Assembly: GCA_964020085.1 (NCBI GenBank) | Contig: OZ026604.1 | Location: 21,216,394 to 21,280,393, forward strand | Origin: Micromussa lordhowensis | Lineage: Eukaryota; Cnidaria; Anthozoa; Scleractinia; Lobophylliidae | Direction of reading: 5' to 3' | Length of the DNA: 64,000 nt | Part shown: positions 31,587 through 42,718 of the stretch, one piece after another | Layout of the letters: each line of letters opens with the position of its first letter | Position numbering within the stretch: position 1 is the first letter of the stretch | Program-made: the position numbers and the translations under genes | Notes under the pieces: generated by a model | The model's database searches: none | Seen by the model: only the letters and a program-made list of their open reading frames with translations | What the model was told of the DNA's origin: nothing

Positions 31587-33907
31587 TCAGCCCTATAACT
31601 TGTATGTGATACTACCTGATCTCATTCGCAGCGAGTACCTATTTCACGTTGTGTTCCATTCAAGTCTAGTGCGCAGCTGCAGTTGAATTCGTTCAATCGC
31701 TTAAGTAAAATATTTATCTTAACTTTCAAATAACTCGTCTCATCATTCGCTACCTGGTACACAGAAGGTGTAAACTCAGCCCTCAAGGCATAACCATCCG
31801 TTTAATTCCTCATCTGTCCCCACCCCACCCTTCCCCACATTGAAGGTTATGACCCTGGAACTACACCCCCAAGTGCGTTTAGCAACAACAACAACAATTT
31901 CATTTACCCATTTACATTTTACATGCAATTTTTTTGCTCACAGGCAAACTTTTACAAGGAAATTTGCTGGAATGAAGGGACTAAACGATTTCTGCTGGAA
32001 AAAAATTAACAAAAGACGGGAAAAGGTTCACAGCAACTCGATAGAAGATTTATTTTTTAGTTTCTTCGTAGTCAAAGACGAATTTCTTGTTCTTCGTCCA
32101 TTTCCAGTGGCTGTCAATTACTAGGAAATAAATTTCTGATTGGTTCTCAATCGTTTTTGAACATTGCTGTTTTATTATTTACACGAACTATTAAGGTTGG
32201 TCACGTTATCTGTTACCGTTACCTGTTTCACATTGTGTGCCATTAAATCCTGGTGCGCAGCTGCAATTGAATCCGTTCACTCGGTCTGTGCAGGTCCCGT
32301 TGTTCTTACAGGGATGGCTTGCACAGTCATCGATATCTGTGAGGGGATCAGGTAGAAAGTTTATATACGATAGAACTCACAGCAAGAATAACTGCCACAA
32401 CAAAAATTTGTTTCTGCCCTTTTCAAGAAGTTTAAAAATAAAAGCACTGAAAGCGACGTAGAAAGAGAGTACAATCTACTAACATATGAAGGGAAATGAA
32501 TTTTAGCTATATATAAAGCTACCTGTTTCACATTGTGTGCCATTAAATCCTGGCGCGCAGCTGCAATTGAATCCATTCACTCGGTCTGTGCAGGTCCCAT
32601 TGTTCTTACAGGGATGGCTTGCACAGTCATCGATATCTGTGAGGGGATCAGGTAGAAAGTTTATATACGATAGAAGCCACAGCAAGAATAACTGCGACAG
32701 CAAAAATTTGTTTCTGCCCTTTTAAAAGCACTGAAAGCGACATAGAAAGAAAGTACAATCTCCTAACATATGAAGGGAAATGAATTTTAGCAAAAGCTAC
32801 CTGTTTCACATTGTGTGCCATTAAATCCTGGTGCGCATCTGCAGTTGAATGCATTCATTCGGTCTGTGCAGGTCCCATTGTTTCTACAAGGATGACTTGC
32901 ACAATCATCGATATCTGTTCAGTTTTGCAACATGAGATTGAAAGGATTAAAATGCAATAACTTACGTTGTTATGTTTTAGAAAATATATCTGAACTGCGG
33001 AGAAAAATAAGACATGATTGATCATCGCAGTTAAAAGCAACTTAAAAGTAGTTGTAAAATTAAAGCCTGAACAAAAAAAATCAGGCTTGGATTCACTGGA
33101 TTTGAACCCAAGACCTCTGGGATACCAATGCAGTGCTCTACCAACTGAGCTATCAAGTCAACCTCAATGTTAATTGGGGAGTTTTATTGGAAGAGGTTTG
33201 AAATTAATAATCGAGGTAATACCCCGAACGTTTAGTTACCTAGTTTAGACATGTCGCAATGAGCCAGCACTACCTCGCCAGGTTTAATTGAATCGAACCA
33301 GTAATTACCGCTGACTGCATCTTCTCCTTCACTCGTCCTAACCTCGGCGCATGACTCAGCTGGCAACTCGGGAACGGATCCAAGGGGAACTAAAAATAGA
33401 AAAGGCAAACAACAGTGTATTTTTTTAGCGCTGTTCTGTCATAACTAAACAGTATTGTTTTGCTCTCTTTGCGAAAGAAACCTGGGCTTTTTCGCAGTCG
33501 TCTGGGCGCGCTTGTTTAAGATAAGAGTGCTTTCCTTGAAAAAAGATATAGATGATCACCCAAAGAAGAACAATACCTCTTTCCCTGAATCGTTTAATAT
33601 AGAACCGATCGCTGTCCGGAACAAAATCTTCAGGTCTCACTTCTTTCGTGCGGTTGTTCAACTCACATATGCCTTGGCTGATGACGTAGTTAAAGCTTTG
33701 ACATCTGACGTCATCGTCACACTTGTCTAAACAGCTAAGCCAGATCATCCCGGTCTTCTCCTCGATGAAGGTGTGTCCTTTTAACATCATGCCACGGATG
33801 GAATATTCACCTCGTATTATACACTGTTGAGCGTCCAGTTTATAAAACATCTGAGAGATCACAAGCAACGTGATGGACATACTTGTACCAGGTAGTGAAA
33901 CTGTCAT
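26570..33907 (-). CDS. Gene 2: secreted PAN/EGF/D8C (uromodulin-like) protein, 3 EGF repeats
   Basis: Seven coding exons on the minus strand: 33907-33577 (signal peptide, PAN), 33389-33240 (fibrinogen-like), 32914-32801, 32636-32523 and 32336-32223 (EGF), 28935-28807 (cbEGF), 26931-26570 (D8C). The total is 1314 nt, about 437 residues. All borders are GT/AG, phase 1. Same modules as gene 1, with five fewer EGF exons. Start [15 protein letters not shown] matches gene 1. An upstream 70-bp signal exon at 38450-38519 can splice in frame onto this first exon at the AG inside its sixth and seventh bases. No stop or frameshift was found in the exons, so the gene looks functional. Probably secreted; the actual role is unknown. 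Confidence 0.82.
27909..28354. mobile_element. 446-bp perfect-looking foldback element
   Basis: Arms of about 210 bp begin TCGCTACTTGCACAT and are reverse complements, closing around the loop at 28110-28130. The empty site CATCAATATGGAAC is seen in the left arm near 11925, implying a 2-bp AT duplication. It inserted into gene 2's last intron after the inverted duplication. No coding sequence. Confidence 0.85.
28373..28651 (+). other. Repeat-derived open frame (mirror of 11634-11927)
   Basis: 92 residues with [18 protein letters not shown] and the same terminal RRGGF stop. It is antisense to gene 2. Conservation with the left arm may simply reflect recent duplication. Confidence 0.4.
28807..28935 (-). 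CDS. Gene 2 exon: calcium-binding EGF
   Basis: 129-nt counterpart of 10615-10743, with [13 protein letters not shown] in place of [13 protein letters not shown]. Phase 1-1. Confidence 0.9.
29243..29605 (+). pseudogene. LINE ORF2 C-terminal zinc-knuckle-like fragment
   Basis: Open 120-residue frame with [23 protein letters not shown] and a hydrophobic [14 protein letters not shown]-x2-C...H-x4-C spacing is typical of the zf-RVT region after the RT of L1/Tx1-group LINEs. No RT core is present. Confidence 0.72.
30091..30671. mobile_element. Nested DNA transposon with 9-bp TSD in LINE 3' UTR
   Basis: Termini GATCGTTTTCACGTGACG and CGTGACAGTGAAAACGATC. Perfect 9-bp repeats TATTGTATA at 30082-30090 and 30672-30680. 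A related terminus appears in the element at 55377-55553. Frames in it (30255-30479, 30610-30843) are not convincing. Confidence 0.82.
30943..31177. repeat. MITE-like pair (AACCCTTTACACCC family), right arm
   Basis: Reverse-complement counterpart of 10103-10340, with the same two segments and GTCTGGCGTTGGACAGA motifs. Confidence 0.65.
31234..31605 (+). mobile_element. LINE 3' end with (ATT)n tail
   Basis: Right-arm-specific insertion, absent near 10035-10060 in the left arm. It ends in about ten ATT units at 31556-31586, the 3' signature of CR1/L2-type LINEs. Sequence before the tail is T-rich and noncoding. Exact ends are approximate. Confidence 0.6.
31610..32222 (-). other. Gene 2 intron with degenerate EGF relic
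   Basis: Mirrors 9424-10030. Around 31640-31710 it holds the same broken EGF exon half as the left arm. The open frame 31840-32124 is an intron reading and not accepted. Confidence 0.6.
32223..32336 (-). CDS. Gene 2 EGF exon 3
   Basis: 114 nt, phase 1-1; counterpart of gene 1 EGF exon 8 by flanking intron, though its end reads FNGTQCET. Confidence 0.87.
32523..32636 (-). CDS. Gene 2 EGF exon 2
   Basis: 114 nt with [10 protein letters not shown] and [12 protein letters not shown]; donor GTAGCT. Confidence 0.87.
32801..32914 (-). CDS. Gene 2 EGF exon 1
   Basis: 114 nt with small changes from gene 1 exon 1 ([16 protein letters not shown]). Acceptor CTGAACAG as in gene 1 exon 1, which confirms orthologous position. 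Confidence 0.87.
33088..33166 (-). repeat. tRNA-like sequence (right arm)
   Basis: Mirror of 6064-6140. The B-box reads GGGTTCAAATCC and the A-box TAGCTCAGTTGGTAGAGCA on the minus strand. Same following hairpin. Confidence 0.65.
33240..33389 (-). CDS. Gene 2 exon: fibrinogen-collagen-like module
   Basis: 150 nt, phase 1-1, with SCAE and GNYWFDSI motifs; same partial module as in gene 1. Confidence 0.78.
33577..33907 (-). CDS. Gene 2 exon: signal peptide and PAN/Apple-like domain
   Basis: 331 nt, same length as gene 1. Hydrophobic [12 protein letters not shown], then [16 protein letters not shown] and [15 protein letters not shown]. Donor GTATTG at 33576-33571. Confidence 0.86.
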
Positions 33908-34389
33908 ATGGAGAAAAAAAGATCGAGTCTTGCATAATATGTCTCTTACTCCTTACATAAAAAATAAACTGTTAGATGCAATCGAGCAACTCGCTCTCTC
34001 GTAGCCGTGAATGGCAGCGATACTACACACCATCTCTTATTACACAATCTTTCTTGTAAGCAATCTCAATCTTGAAATAAATGAAAAGAAAACTATAAAA
34101 TAATAATCTTGAATTAGGTAATAGACGGTCTTTACTTGAAAAGTATTCGCCGAATTCCAGGCCTACACAAACAAAGAGATAATCAAATAGAAACATCAAA
34201 AGAATCTAGAGTATCTCAAAGAGAAGCCGGAGGTGCTGTCTCCGTTAGACAATCTCATTAACGCTCTGTATCAAAGGAGCGGCTGCTGAGAAAATCTTTG
34301 AATTTTACTTTAGTTTGTTAGAAAACTTGAAAAACGCAGTCTGCCTCCACACTATAATGGAGAAATTTGAAAACGCGGCTTTATTTCTA

Positions 34390-36480
34390 CGGTTAGGCCT
34401 ACTCCCTCACTCACTTATGCCCGTTATGCCGGCTGGCATGTAGGGCAGCAAGAAAGGTACTCCACCCCTGTCTGTTCTGGGCCAGTTTCTGAACAGTCCC
34501 CGAGGTGTGATGGAGAGTCTTAAGCTCCCCTTTTACAGTTCGACGCCAGGTGTTCTTGGGTCGCCCCCGTTTCCGCTTCCCCTCTGGTATCCAGTGAAGG
34601 GCTGTGCGGGGAATGTTGCCTGGCTCTCTTCTCATCACATGGCCGATCCATCTCCATCTCCTTCGCATGATGATAGTGCTCATGCGGTCTTGGTGGCAGC
34701 GGGTAAAAAGATTTTGCTTGGAGATGGTCTTGGGCGGGAATATTCGAATGATTCTTCGAAGGTTCTTGGTGTCGAAGATGGGCAGTTGGTTGAGGTCGCT
34801 TGAAGTCATCCTCCAGCATTCTGAGCCGTACAGTAAGGTGGAAAGTACGCAGCTCGAGTACAGTCTTAGCTTGGTCTCGATGCTGTATTCGGACGATTTC
34901 CTTACGTTGTTTAGCATTCTGAAAGCGTTTCTGGCCTTGTTGAGGCGATTCCTGATGTCACTGCCTGCTCCACCATCGTGTCTTACAGTGCTACCAAGGT
35001 AGGTGAATTCTTCGGTTGTCTGAAGATCTTCTCCGTACACTTTGACTGGCGAGGGATTTGAGACATTTAGCATCATCACTTCTGTCTTCTTCTGGCTGAT
35101 CTTCAGGCCTACTAGTTGTGCAAACATGCTGAGACGGGTGGTTTGCTCTTGCATGTGCTGATGGGTGTGCGAGAGTAATGCTAGGTCATCGGCGAAATCC
35201 AGATCTTCAAGGGTTGACAAGAGGGTCCATCTGATGCCCCGTATTCGGTCTGATATTGTTTGCCGCATCACCCAGTCAATCGCCAGGTTGAAGAGTAACG
35301 CCGACATGGGGCATCCTTGTCTAACACCGGTCTTCACATCAAGGCTGGATCCACTGTTCTCCACTCTACACTTGAAGTTGTTATAGAAGCTCTTAATGAC
35401 AAGGACAATCTGCTGCGGAATTCCATATGCCCTGAGTATGCGCCATAGACATTCTCTGTGGATGCTATCGATGACCTTCTCAAAATCCACACAGTTGATA
35501 TACAACTGCCGCTGCCATTCAGTGCACTGTTCGATGATGTTGCACAGCGTGAAGATCTGGTCTATACATCCTCGTCCCTTTCTAAAACCTGCTTGTTCCT
35601 GTTTAAGTTGCTGGTCCTCTGGTTCAGAGATCTGCTTGATGATGAGCTTAGCTAGGATCTTGCTGGAGCAGACAGAAGGGTGATTCCTCTCCAGTTGTTA
35701 CAGTTGCTCAAGGCTCCTTTCTTCGGAATCTTCACGATGACACCTTCCGCCCAGCTATCATGTAGTTGTTTCTCCTCCCATATTGTTGCAAAGAGTGGCT
35801 GAAGAACTTGTGCTGCAAACTCTGGCTCTGCCTTGAAGAGTTCTGTGTTAATTTCTTCCTTCTCTGGTGGTGCGGTGCTAACATCTAGGTCAGTATCAGG
35901 ATACTGGACTTCTGTCCCAGTTGTTGGTGGTGGCCTGTTCAGCACTTCGCTGAAATGCTCTACCCATCTTGCTTCCTTCTCTGCTTCCGTGGTGAGTAAC
36001 CTTCCCTGTCTATCCACAATCGGTGTGTCCGTGGCTCTGCGGTACCTGCCGCTGACGAGCTTGGTGATCTTGTACACCTGTCCTTATTCTCCCCTGTGAG
36101 CGGCCTCTTCTGCTTGAGTTGCCAGGTCTTCTATATAGGCCTTCTTGTCTGCCCTCGTCTTCCTCTTAACTACTCGATTTGCTTCTCTCTTTCAGCCTCT
36201 CGGATTTGGTATCCATGACTTTCTTTTTTAGGGCTCTCTTGTTTTTAGTGGCTTGCCATGTATCTACTTTAATCCATTCCTTCCTTTTCTGCTGTTGGCG
36301 TCCCAGGCAGGTTTCGCTGGTCTGCGGTATAGGCTATTCTTATCTTCTCCCACGTGGTGTTGATGTGGTTTGTGCCAGGCGGTGTATGCTCCTCAGCATC
36401 TGCCAATGCCTGAAACTTGTTCTTCAGTTGGAGGATGAAGGTTCTCTTTACTCTAGGTTCCTTTAGCTTTCTCTACCGTC
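34390..36480 (-). pseudogene. Decayed LINE reverse transcriptase, right-arm copy
   Basis: Counterpart of 2100-4830 without the internal transposon. The open pieces are 36077-35652 (141 residues, ends in ITLLSAPARS) and 35505-34411 (364 residues). The latter carries GVRQGCPMSALLFN, DFADDLALLSHT, YLGSTVRHDGGAG and the KRKRGRPKNTWRRT tail. A frameshift or stop separates the RT fingers from the palm, and the DFEKAFDS-type motif is DFEKVIDS here. The element is dead but better preserved than the left copy. It lies in the intron between the small signal exon (38450) and the PAN exon of gene 2. Confidence 0.88.
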
Positions 36481-36489
36481 CTCTCTAAT

Positions 36490-38449
36490 CCTTTTTGAAA
36501 ACGCTCTTCAAACCAGAGGAATTTGAATTCACAAAAGTACAATAAATACGCAAGAAAGAAAGAACACAAGGAAAACACTCGAGTTCGCTTGCTCAAGTGA
36601 AAACCGCATACTGCCCTAACGACCGAAAAACAACGAATGTTTTCCGCATAATTTGACTCAATTGGGTGGTTTTCTGACAGTTGTGACAAATGGTAACTTC
36701 ATACGGTGGTGAAAATGCGATATTTCAAATCCACCTGTTACTCAGTTGCAGGAACTTCCTTTATTAGTTGTCGAGTGCTTTTGAGTACCTAAGATGTCTT
36801 TTTTTATTTTTTGTCTACAGAATGCAAAGGATAATTACCTTTATAACAGAAGCCTAAACCAAAAAAACTTGGGCATGAAGTTCATCTTTATGTTCATGAT
36901 TAAATTGAGGTAATATATTTTGTAACAAGAGCATTACATACAGTAGAAGAGATTTGTTAGGGTTACAACAAGAAAGCCCGCATTTCGATTATTCGCTGTC
37001 CAAACTCAAACGTTTCCTGCCCCTCGAAGATTTTTGAAAGATCTGTCCGCGAAGATCACAAAAAACCTTAAAGCATTGAGTGTCGGATTAACCACCTTAG
37101 CTATTTAATGAAACGAAAATGCAGCATCTTCTTTGGCGATGTAATACAAAGTAGAAACGCATTTTACAGATCCCTTTTCCCTTTTCATGTGAGAAAATAG
37201 CTGGTTTTGACAACCTTTCTCTTCGTCGCTCTTTGCGTGTCGACAGATGATTCGTTTTAAAGAACTTAGCGACGCTACAAGATGAATAAATGTAGCGATT
37301 TGTCGTACAACGTTTTGTAAAGGATTATGCGTCGCCAATCGTGTCAAAAGGCGTTGTTGCACTGGGTTATTTTTCAAGCAACTTGTTTCGAAATTTTGTT
37401 ACAACACCAGCTCCCTAAAAATTTACGCCGGAGCGACGTTGTATAAAGTGAACAAAATTCTACTTTTTAAAAATGATTGCTGTAACAAAAACGTAGCCAA
37501 CTGCAAGCATGCTCATTTCAGTGAGAACGGCTCGTGCAAATTGCCTCGTAGGTGCGCAACAAACTTGAAGGACAAATTACAAATACATTCGGGTTTATGT
37601 ATTTAAATATTATTTCTGGAAAACGATGCATCAAGAACTTGATATATTCTTGAAAATTGTTTTATTTTATCTCAAAGCCTGTTGCAGTATATTTTGACAT
37701 TAAAGTACCTAAAGTGGTAAAGAAAGATAGCTTTCACTAAACACAGAGAAGACAAAAATGACTGACCTGCAACCTTTAATATTGCAAGAGAAGATTAGTC
37801 TCCTAAATTATCATCATCATCATTATCATCAAAAGCAATTGCACCAAATATGTACCCCAGAAGGCGCCTTTCAAATTTTTTTACACTCCTCGCGCATTGT
37901 CAATTAAGGTCCAAGTTACTTTCGCAAGAGAAACAGTCAAGACATAAAGATGTTATCCAAAATACTGTTTTTTTTCCTCCTTTTTTGTGAGTTATTTGAA
38001 TGAAATATCGTGTCAGTTTGACCCGAGAGAAGTTTAACTTGTCAATTTTGTGGAATATTTGAGAATTCTTACTGAACTAAAATATTAAGAGTATTAAATC
38101 GACTTTCTTGGAGACGGAGGGCAGCACGTACTAGTCTTGCGACTGACAAACCTGTGGCGCTTGGATTCTGAATAAAATTGGGATTAAAAATGTCGCTTTT
38201 TTACAAAGAGAGGAAAACTGGAGTACACTGAAGAAAACCAACGAGAAATGAAAGGTTGAAGAGAAGCACCAGCAACAAACTCACGACACAAACTCGCTTA
38301 TGACACACAGTTCGAGATGACAACCCAGGCATCCGGTAGGTTGCGCAAAGGGTTGCAGCTGGTAGGTTAAACCACAACTGGTGGATTCACAAAGTAGCAG
38401 AGTATAAAACGCGATTTAAGTTAAAATGTAAGGACATTTTCGAACTCAC
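36490..38449 (-). other. First intron of unit 2
   Basis: Mirrors 1-2090. Noncoding. It contains the single-copy version of the 59-bp repeat (about 37255-37310) and a TCA-rich microsatellite near 37810-37830. Confidence 0.6.
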
Positions 38450-38519
38450 CTTCATCGTACGTTGGACGAGGCATTATTACAAACCATGACACAAAAAAAA
38501 CGAGCCCAAAAACATTCAT
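38450..38519 (-). CDS. Small upstream signal-peptide exon of gene 2
   Basis: 70 nt from ATG (38519) to a GTGAGT donor. It encodes MNVFGLVFFVSWFVIMPRPT, a hydrophobic leader, and ends in phase 1. The PAN exon can accept it at its internal TATGACAG site in the right phase, giving an in-frame fusion with two hydrophobic segments in a row. The same exon is at 63288-63357, with decayed copies at 44120 and 57858. It could be the true first exon, an alternative first exon, or part of a neighbouring gene. Confidence 0.65.
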
Positions 38520-39250
38520 TTTCACACCGCAACGAATGTCTTCAGCTCTCAAGTCCTGTGTAAAGATAGTCTCGAAGAGATGTATAGTCGAAATAAGAGC
38601 TCCTTACACGTCAAAACTGTGTAATAACAGATGGCCTGTTGTATCACTGCCATTTAGAGGTATTTGCGTTCATGTCAGTTTGACTCCTCCCGCTCTTACG
38701 TAGACTTCCCTTTAGCGGTAACTTGGTAGCACGTACATGTATAATGTGAACAAAATATTTTGTTTTACGGGTTTTCAACTACGCCGCCTTAGGTCTCGCC
38801 TCTTAAGTAACTTTAGCAGTTCTGCTATGTAATGTCATTGCTCTATTTTAAGTCTGATATATCATTTTTAGCTTAATAGTATAATTATTTCTTTACCCTA
38901 ACTGTATTGCCTCTGAAAATCGTCTTTGGGAAGTGGTAATAAAGTATGTATGTATGTATTTGTAAACCATGGTGCCCCAAAACATTCATTTTTACACCGC
39001 AACGAATGTCTTCAGTTCTTAAGTCTCGAAGAGACGTATAGTCGAAATAACAGTTCTTTACACAGTGTAATAAAAAATGGCGTGTTGTGTCACTGCAATT
39101 TAGAACTATTTGTGTTCGTGTCAGTTTGACTCCTCCCGCTCTTACGTAGACTTCCCGTTCAAGTTACTTAATTAACACGTATAATGTGAATAAAATATTA
39201 TTTCGTTCTAACGGTTTTCAACTACGCTTACAATAGAGAAGTACATCTTG
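38520..39250 (-). repeat. Duplicated upstream region of unit 2
   Basis: 38510-38790 and 38985-39240 are direct copies (both with CCGCAACGAATGTCTTCAG and CAGTTTGACTCCTCCCGCTC). They are separated by ~190 bp ending in a TATG microsatellite (38942-38957), which looks like an inserted LINE/SINE tail. The duplicated block is the likely promoter side of the small signal exon. The outer copy contains only a truncated leader exon. Confidence 0.7.
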
Positions 39251-39980
39251 CGCGCCTGTCATGATCAATTGCTGAATGTGTTTTCCAATGAAAGACACGA
39301 TTTGTAAACTATGGTGTAAACCTCTCAAAAAGTCCAAAGTTTTGTTTATAACAATAAGTGAACAACCTTTAATTTCCGCGGTATTTTTCGTGTTCCCTAT
39401 CTTTGTTGTGATATTTATTGAAAATTCAGTCGTTAATTTCGTTATTATGGAATTATCGAGAGAGTTGAACCTACGTACATCAGGACATTAATTCATTAGT
39501 TTTCCTCTCAATATTCTTCTATATCTTTTAAATGGGCTCGTGATTGGGTTAATCGAAAAGACTGAAAACGTATCTATGCCATGACTTCATACCACTTTGA
39601 ATTCAAACTTATAATTAAATTTTAAAAAAGTATGTATCAAAAGATAAAAATTACTTATACGCCTTCAAGCAACTGAATTTGAGTTGATGCTTTTTCTTTG
39701 GTGAACAGATTGACCGCTGCTAATTTTGCCATACTCCTGAAAGAAAATTACCAGACGTCAAGTTACGCTTGCAATGTAAATATAACAAGCTCTTTCCTTT
39801 AAAGCGTCACACTTTATTTTTTTTGACGACGTTTCATCTTTCTTTTCGAAAAAGAAACATGTGTTCCCTAAAAAAAATGAAGATGCTATGCTACATGTTA
39901 TAATTCCACTCTTGGTTTCGTGCGGGGGGGAGGGGGAGAGGGGTAGATAGATCCACTCTCCATTCTTTCTCCCCTCCCCC
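39250..39980 (-). other. Farther upstream region of unit 2
   Basis: About 39700-39790 matches in reverse the ~90-bp block found at 18021, 43410 and 62685. Contains a G-rich run at 39922-39945. No gene accepted; the open frame 39276-39491 is unsupported. Confidence 0.5.
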
Positions 39981-40090
39981 TTTAAAGTGCCACTGAAACT
40001 GACTTTTCTTGATATAAAAGATGTCAGTTTCCAATCGTGTACTAAGATGTTCGAAAGGCGTATTATCCTGTTCCGATCTGTCGGATTTAA

Positions 40091-40765
40091 GGTGGCTCAA
40101 AGCAGTTTCCAGCACTTTCCAAGACGTATACTTTGATGGATCATTATAACCACTCTATATCAGTTGATGCCAAAATCATTGTATCAAAAAACTGCCCAAT
40201 CATTGGTCAACATGTTGTTGTTAAATTTGTGGCACAATAGGTTACCATAGCAACAATATTACCTGCTAAAAACACCTTTAATTTTAGCTTTGAGCGCTTA
40301 TAACTCAGAAACGAGCTCGGTGACCCCTATTTTTTATTATTGAATTATGATAAGCATGATAAGATGTACCTTTTTCCAAAGTTTTAAAAAATTCTGTGGA
40401 GTGGGTTTAGAGCCACCTTAACTTTTCGAAAATTTAAGGTGGCTCTGAATCCACTCCACAGAATTTTTTAAAACTTTGCAAAAAAGTTGCATCTTATCAT
40501 GTTTATTATAATTCGATAATAAAAAATAGGGTCACCGAGCTCGTTTTTGAGTTATAAGCGCTCAAAGCTAAAATTAAGGGCGTTTTTAGCAGGTTATACT
40601 GTTGCTATGGTAACCTGTTATGTAAAATAGATGATTGCAACTTGTTCACCAATGATTGGGCATCTGTATGATACCATTATTGTAGCATCACTTGTTAAAC
40701 AGTGGCAGTATTCATCCCTTAAAGTGTAGCTGTTAGAAAAGTGCTGGAAACTGTTGCCAGCCTCC
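40091..40765. repeat. Inverted pair of TTAA-type MITEs
   Basis: Two ~330-bp copies in opposite orientation (40091-40418 and 40439-40765). Each has GGTGGCTC...-type ends and is bordered by TTAA. They share CCACTCCACAGAATTTTTTA and GGTCACCGAGCTCG segments and would form a long hairpin. Confidence 0.8.
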
Positions 40766-40958
40766 TTAATTTGGTAAATTTTAGCTCTTTGGCTCCCTAC
40801 AATGTCTATATAGTGTGTTTTCTGTCAAGGCTGGAAAGAAATAACGAGGTCAAAAACCAGTAGGTTATGACAATAGGAAGAATGAACTTGAGTAAATCCT
40901 ATGAAAACAAGAGAAAATCTAGCGCGCTTCTTGTGCAGTGACGTCACAAAATCCTTAC

Positions 40959-41523
40959 AGTGCCCATATCGTCAATTTCTTTTTTATTTTCTTATCTGAT
41001 TCTATATATCACCCAATGAACTTCTGGGAAAGAAAAATTCGATTTGGATAAAATGCAATCTTTTTTAGAAGTTTTAAAATCGTTCAAATTTGCCGCTATT
41101 TTGGTCCACCATTCGCACCAGGCTTCCCTTCGTTTTGAATGAGTTGTGACGTAGATTAAGGAACACGTGACTTCAGGCTTGACTCATCTCGCTTGTTTTA
41201 CCTCTGTAAATGTAAGTTAGTAGCTCATACAAAATGCAGGAAAGGAGCATTTTACATGGACTACGAAGCTAAATTTACAGAGGTAAAACAAGTGAGATAA
41301 GTCAAGCCTGAACTCACATGTTCCTGAATCTACGTCACAACTCTGAGCATGTCGATGCTGTGATCACCGGCACGGGTCGACTGCAAGAAAATAGGATTTT
41401 CAGGTTTTTAAGACTTCATTAAAAAATCGCTTTTTATCCAAATCGAAAAATGTTTTCGCAGAAGTTCCTTGCATGAAACATAGAATCAGATGGGAAAATA
41501 AAAATTTTGATGATATGGGCACT
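40959..41523. repeat. Second nested foldback element
   Basis: Ends AGTGCCCATATCGTC...GATGATATGGGCACT. Inner arms at 41143-41218 and 41272-41342 share GTTTTACCTCTGTAAAT and its complement. Noncoding. Confidence 0.75.
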
Positions 41524-41689
41524 TTAAACTCGGTATCAGAGCCCAGACACAGTTTTGCTCCAAAAAGTCGATTTCGGCAGCCTAAAACAGCACCTCTACA
41601 AAAATAAGGTTCACCATGATTATTAGCACGTTTAAAACTATAGATTGGGCGAAGAAAAGGGGATACAAAAATTTCGTTTCAGCGGCACT

Positions 41690-42715
41690 TTAAGTGAAAA
41701 TGTACATACGTAAACAAGGGAGACGTTTTCCGCATAATTTGCCTTAATTGGGTGGTTTTAAGACAATTATGACAAACGGTAACTTCATACGGTGGTGAAA
41801 ATGCGATATTTCAAATCCACATTTTACTGGCAATAACTTCCTTTGTTATATAGCTGGCGTTTTTTCCCGCTACAGCGCGCCCATTTATTGGCTAGTTCAT
41901 GGTCACATGACATCTAACAATGAAACGTTTCCCGCCAAATGCCATGAGCGGGCAACATTGGGAAAACTATGAGGTCAAACGGAAATAGTTAACTGGTAGG
42001 CCGGCTATTGAAACAACAGCTATAAAGAACAACTTAAATACAATAGATTCCTGTTTATATAGCAGAATGCGGAAACGAGGATTAAATCAACCTGGACCAT
42101 CCAGCTATGTCTGTCTTGAATGTCAGCAGCTTCACATATCTCATGAAAGACCTGTAGCTATATCAGTTCGCTCGGAAAGTCTGTCCAATGTAAAACAGTC
42201 AAAACAGTTCTAGCTCCAAGAGAATTGCTAACAAAAGGTTGGAAGCAAGCGAGATCAAATCAGTTCTAATCTCGGCAAACAAAGAACACCAAATCGGGGT
42301 TTCGGACTCCAACAACACTTGAAAAATAGTAATTTATGGATCAGATCGTAGAACTATAAACGTCAGCACATACTTAGGGATGGGACATGTTTCGGAAACG
42401 TGATGAGCGTGGATATGTGACAGCGATAGTTTTCCTCGTGTGAGATGCCGGTTTTTTGTGAAAAATGTCTGTTGCAAGGAAAGAATTTTGTCCCCGCAGC
42501 AACAAGCGTAAGGTTCAGCTGCTGTGAATTGGTGTGTCAGTAACAGCAGGTACAAAATGATCTTAGGTTTCAATGTCGAATCATGTGTAGTGCATTTGTA
42601 AACTGTCCCCACTACCACATAGAAATGAACGAAAATCCGCTTCGTGTGCACAAGTTTGGTTACTGTCCCTGTATCATACGCCTCGTTCGTGCACACGAAG
42701 AGGCTTAGTTTTCCC
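41690..42715. other. Intergenic region between units 2 and 3
   Basis: About 41725-41850 matches 36640-36750 (intron of unit 2) on the same strand, a displaced fragment. A 48-residue frame at 42067-42213 (+, MRKRGLNQPGPSSYVCLECQ) has a CxxC-like pair but no recognised family. A 120-residue minus frame at 42334-42696 shows no domain. Neither is claimed as a gene. Confidence 0.4.
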
Positions 42716-42718
42716 GTT

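Larger units (their letters stand above)
39986..41689. mobile_element. TTAA-flanked DNA element with nested foldbacks
   Basis: Ends AGTGCCACTGAAAC...GTTTCAGCGGCACT between TTAA copies (39982-39985 and 41690-41693), as in piggyBac or Kolobok insertions. It contains two further foldback elements (40091-40765 and 40959-41523). No transposase frame is seen. Confidence 0.72.

Noticed and set aside
1..38519. Pure assembly artefact as the explanation of the inverted duplication
   Set aside because: The arms differ by many insertions with proper target-site duplications, EGF exon number and deletions, which is not expected of a duplicated contig; a misjoined haplotype still needs long-read exclusion.
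42334..42696. 120-residue minus-strand frame
   Set aside because: No domain, no conserved neighbour copy and no link to the adjacent discoidin-like segment in the same frame.
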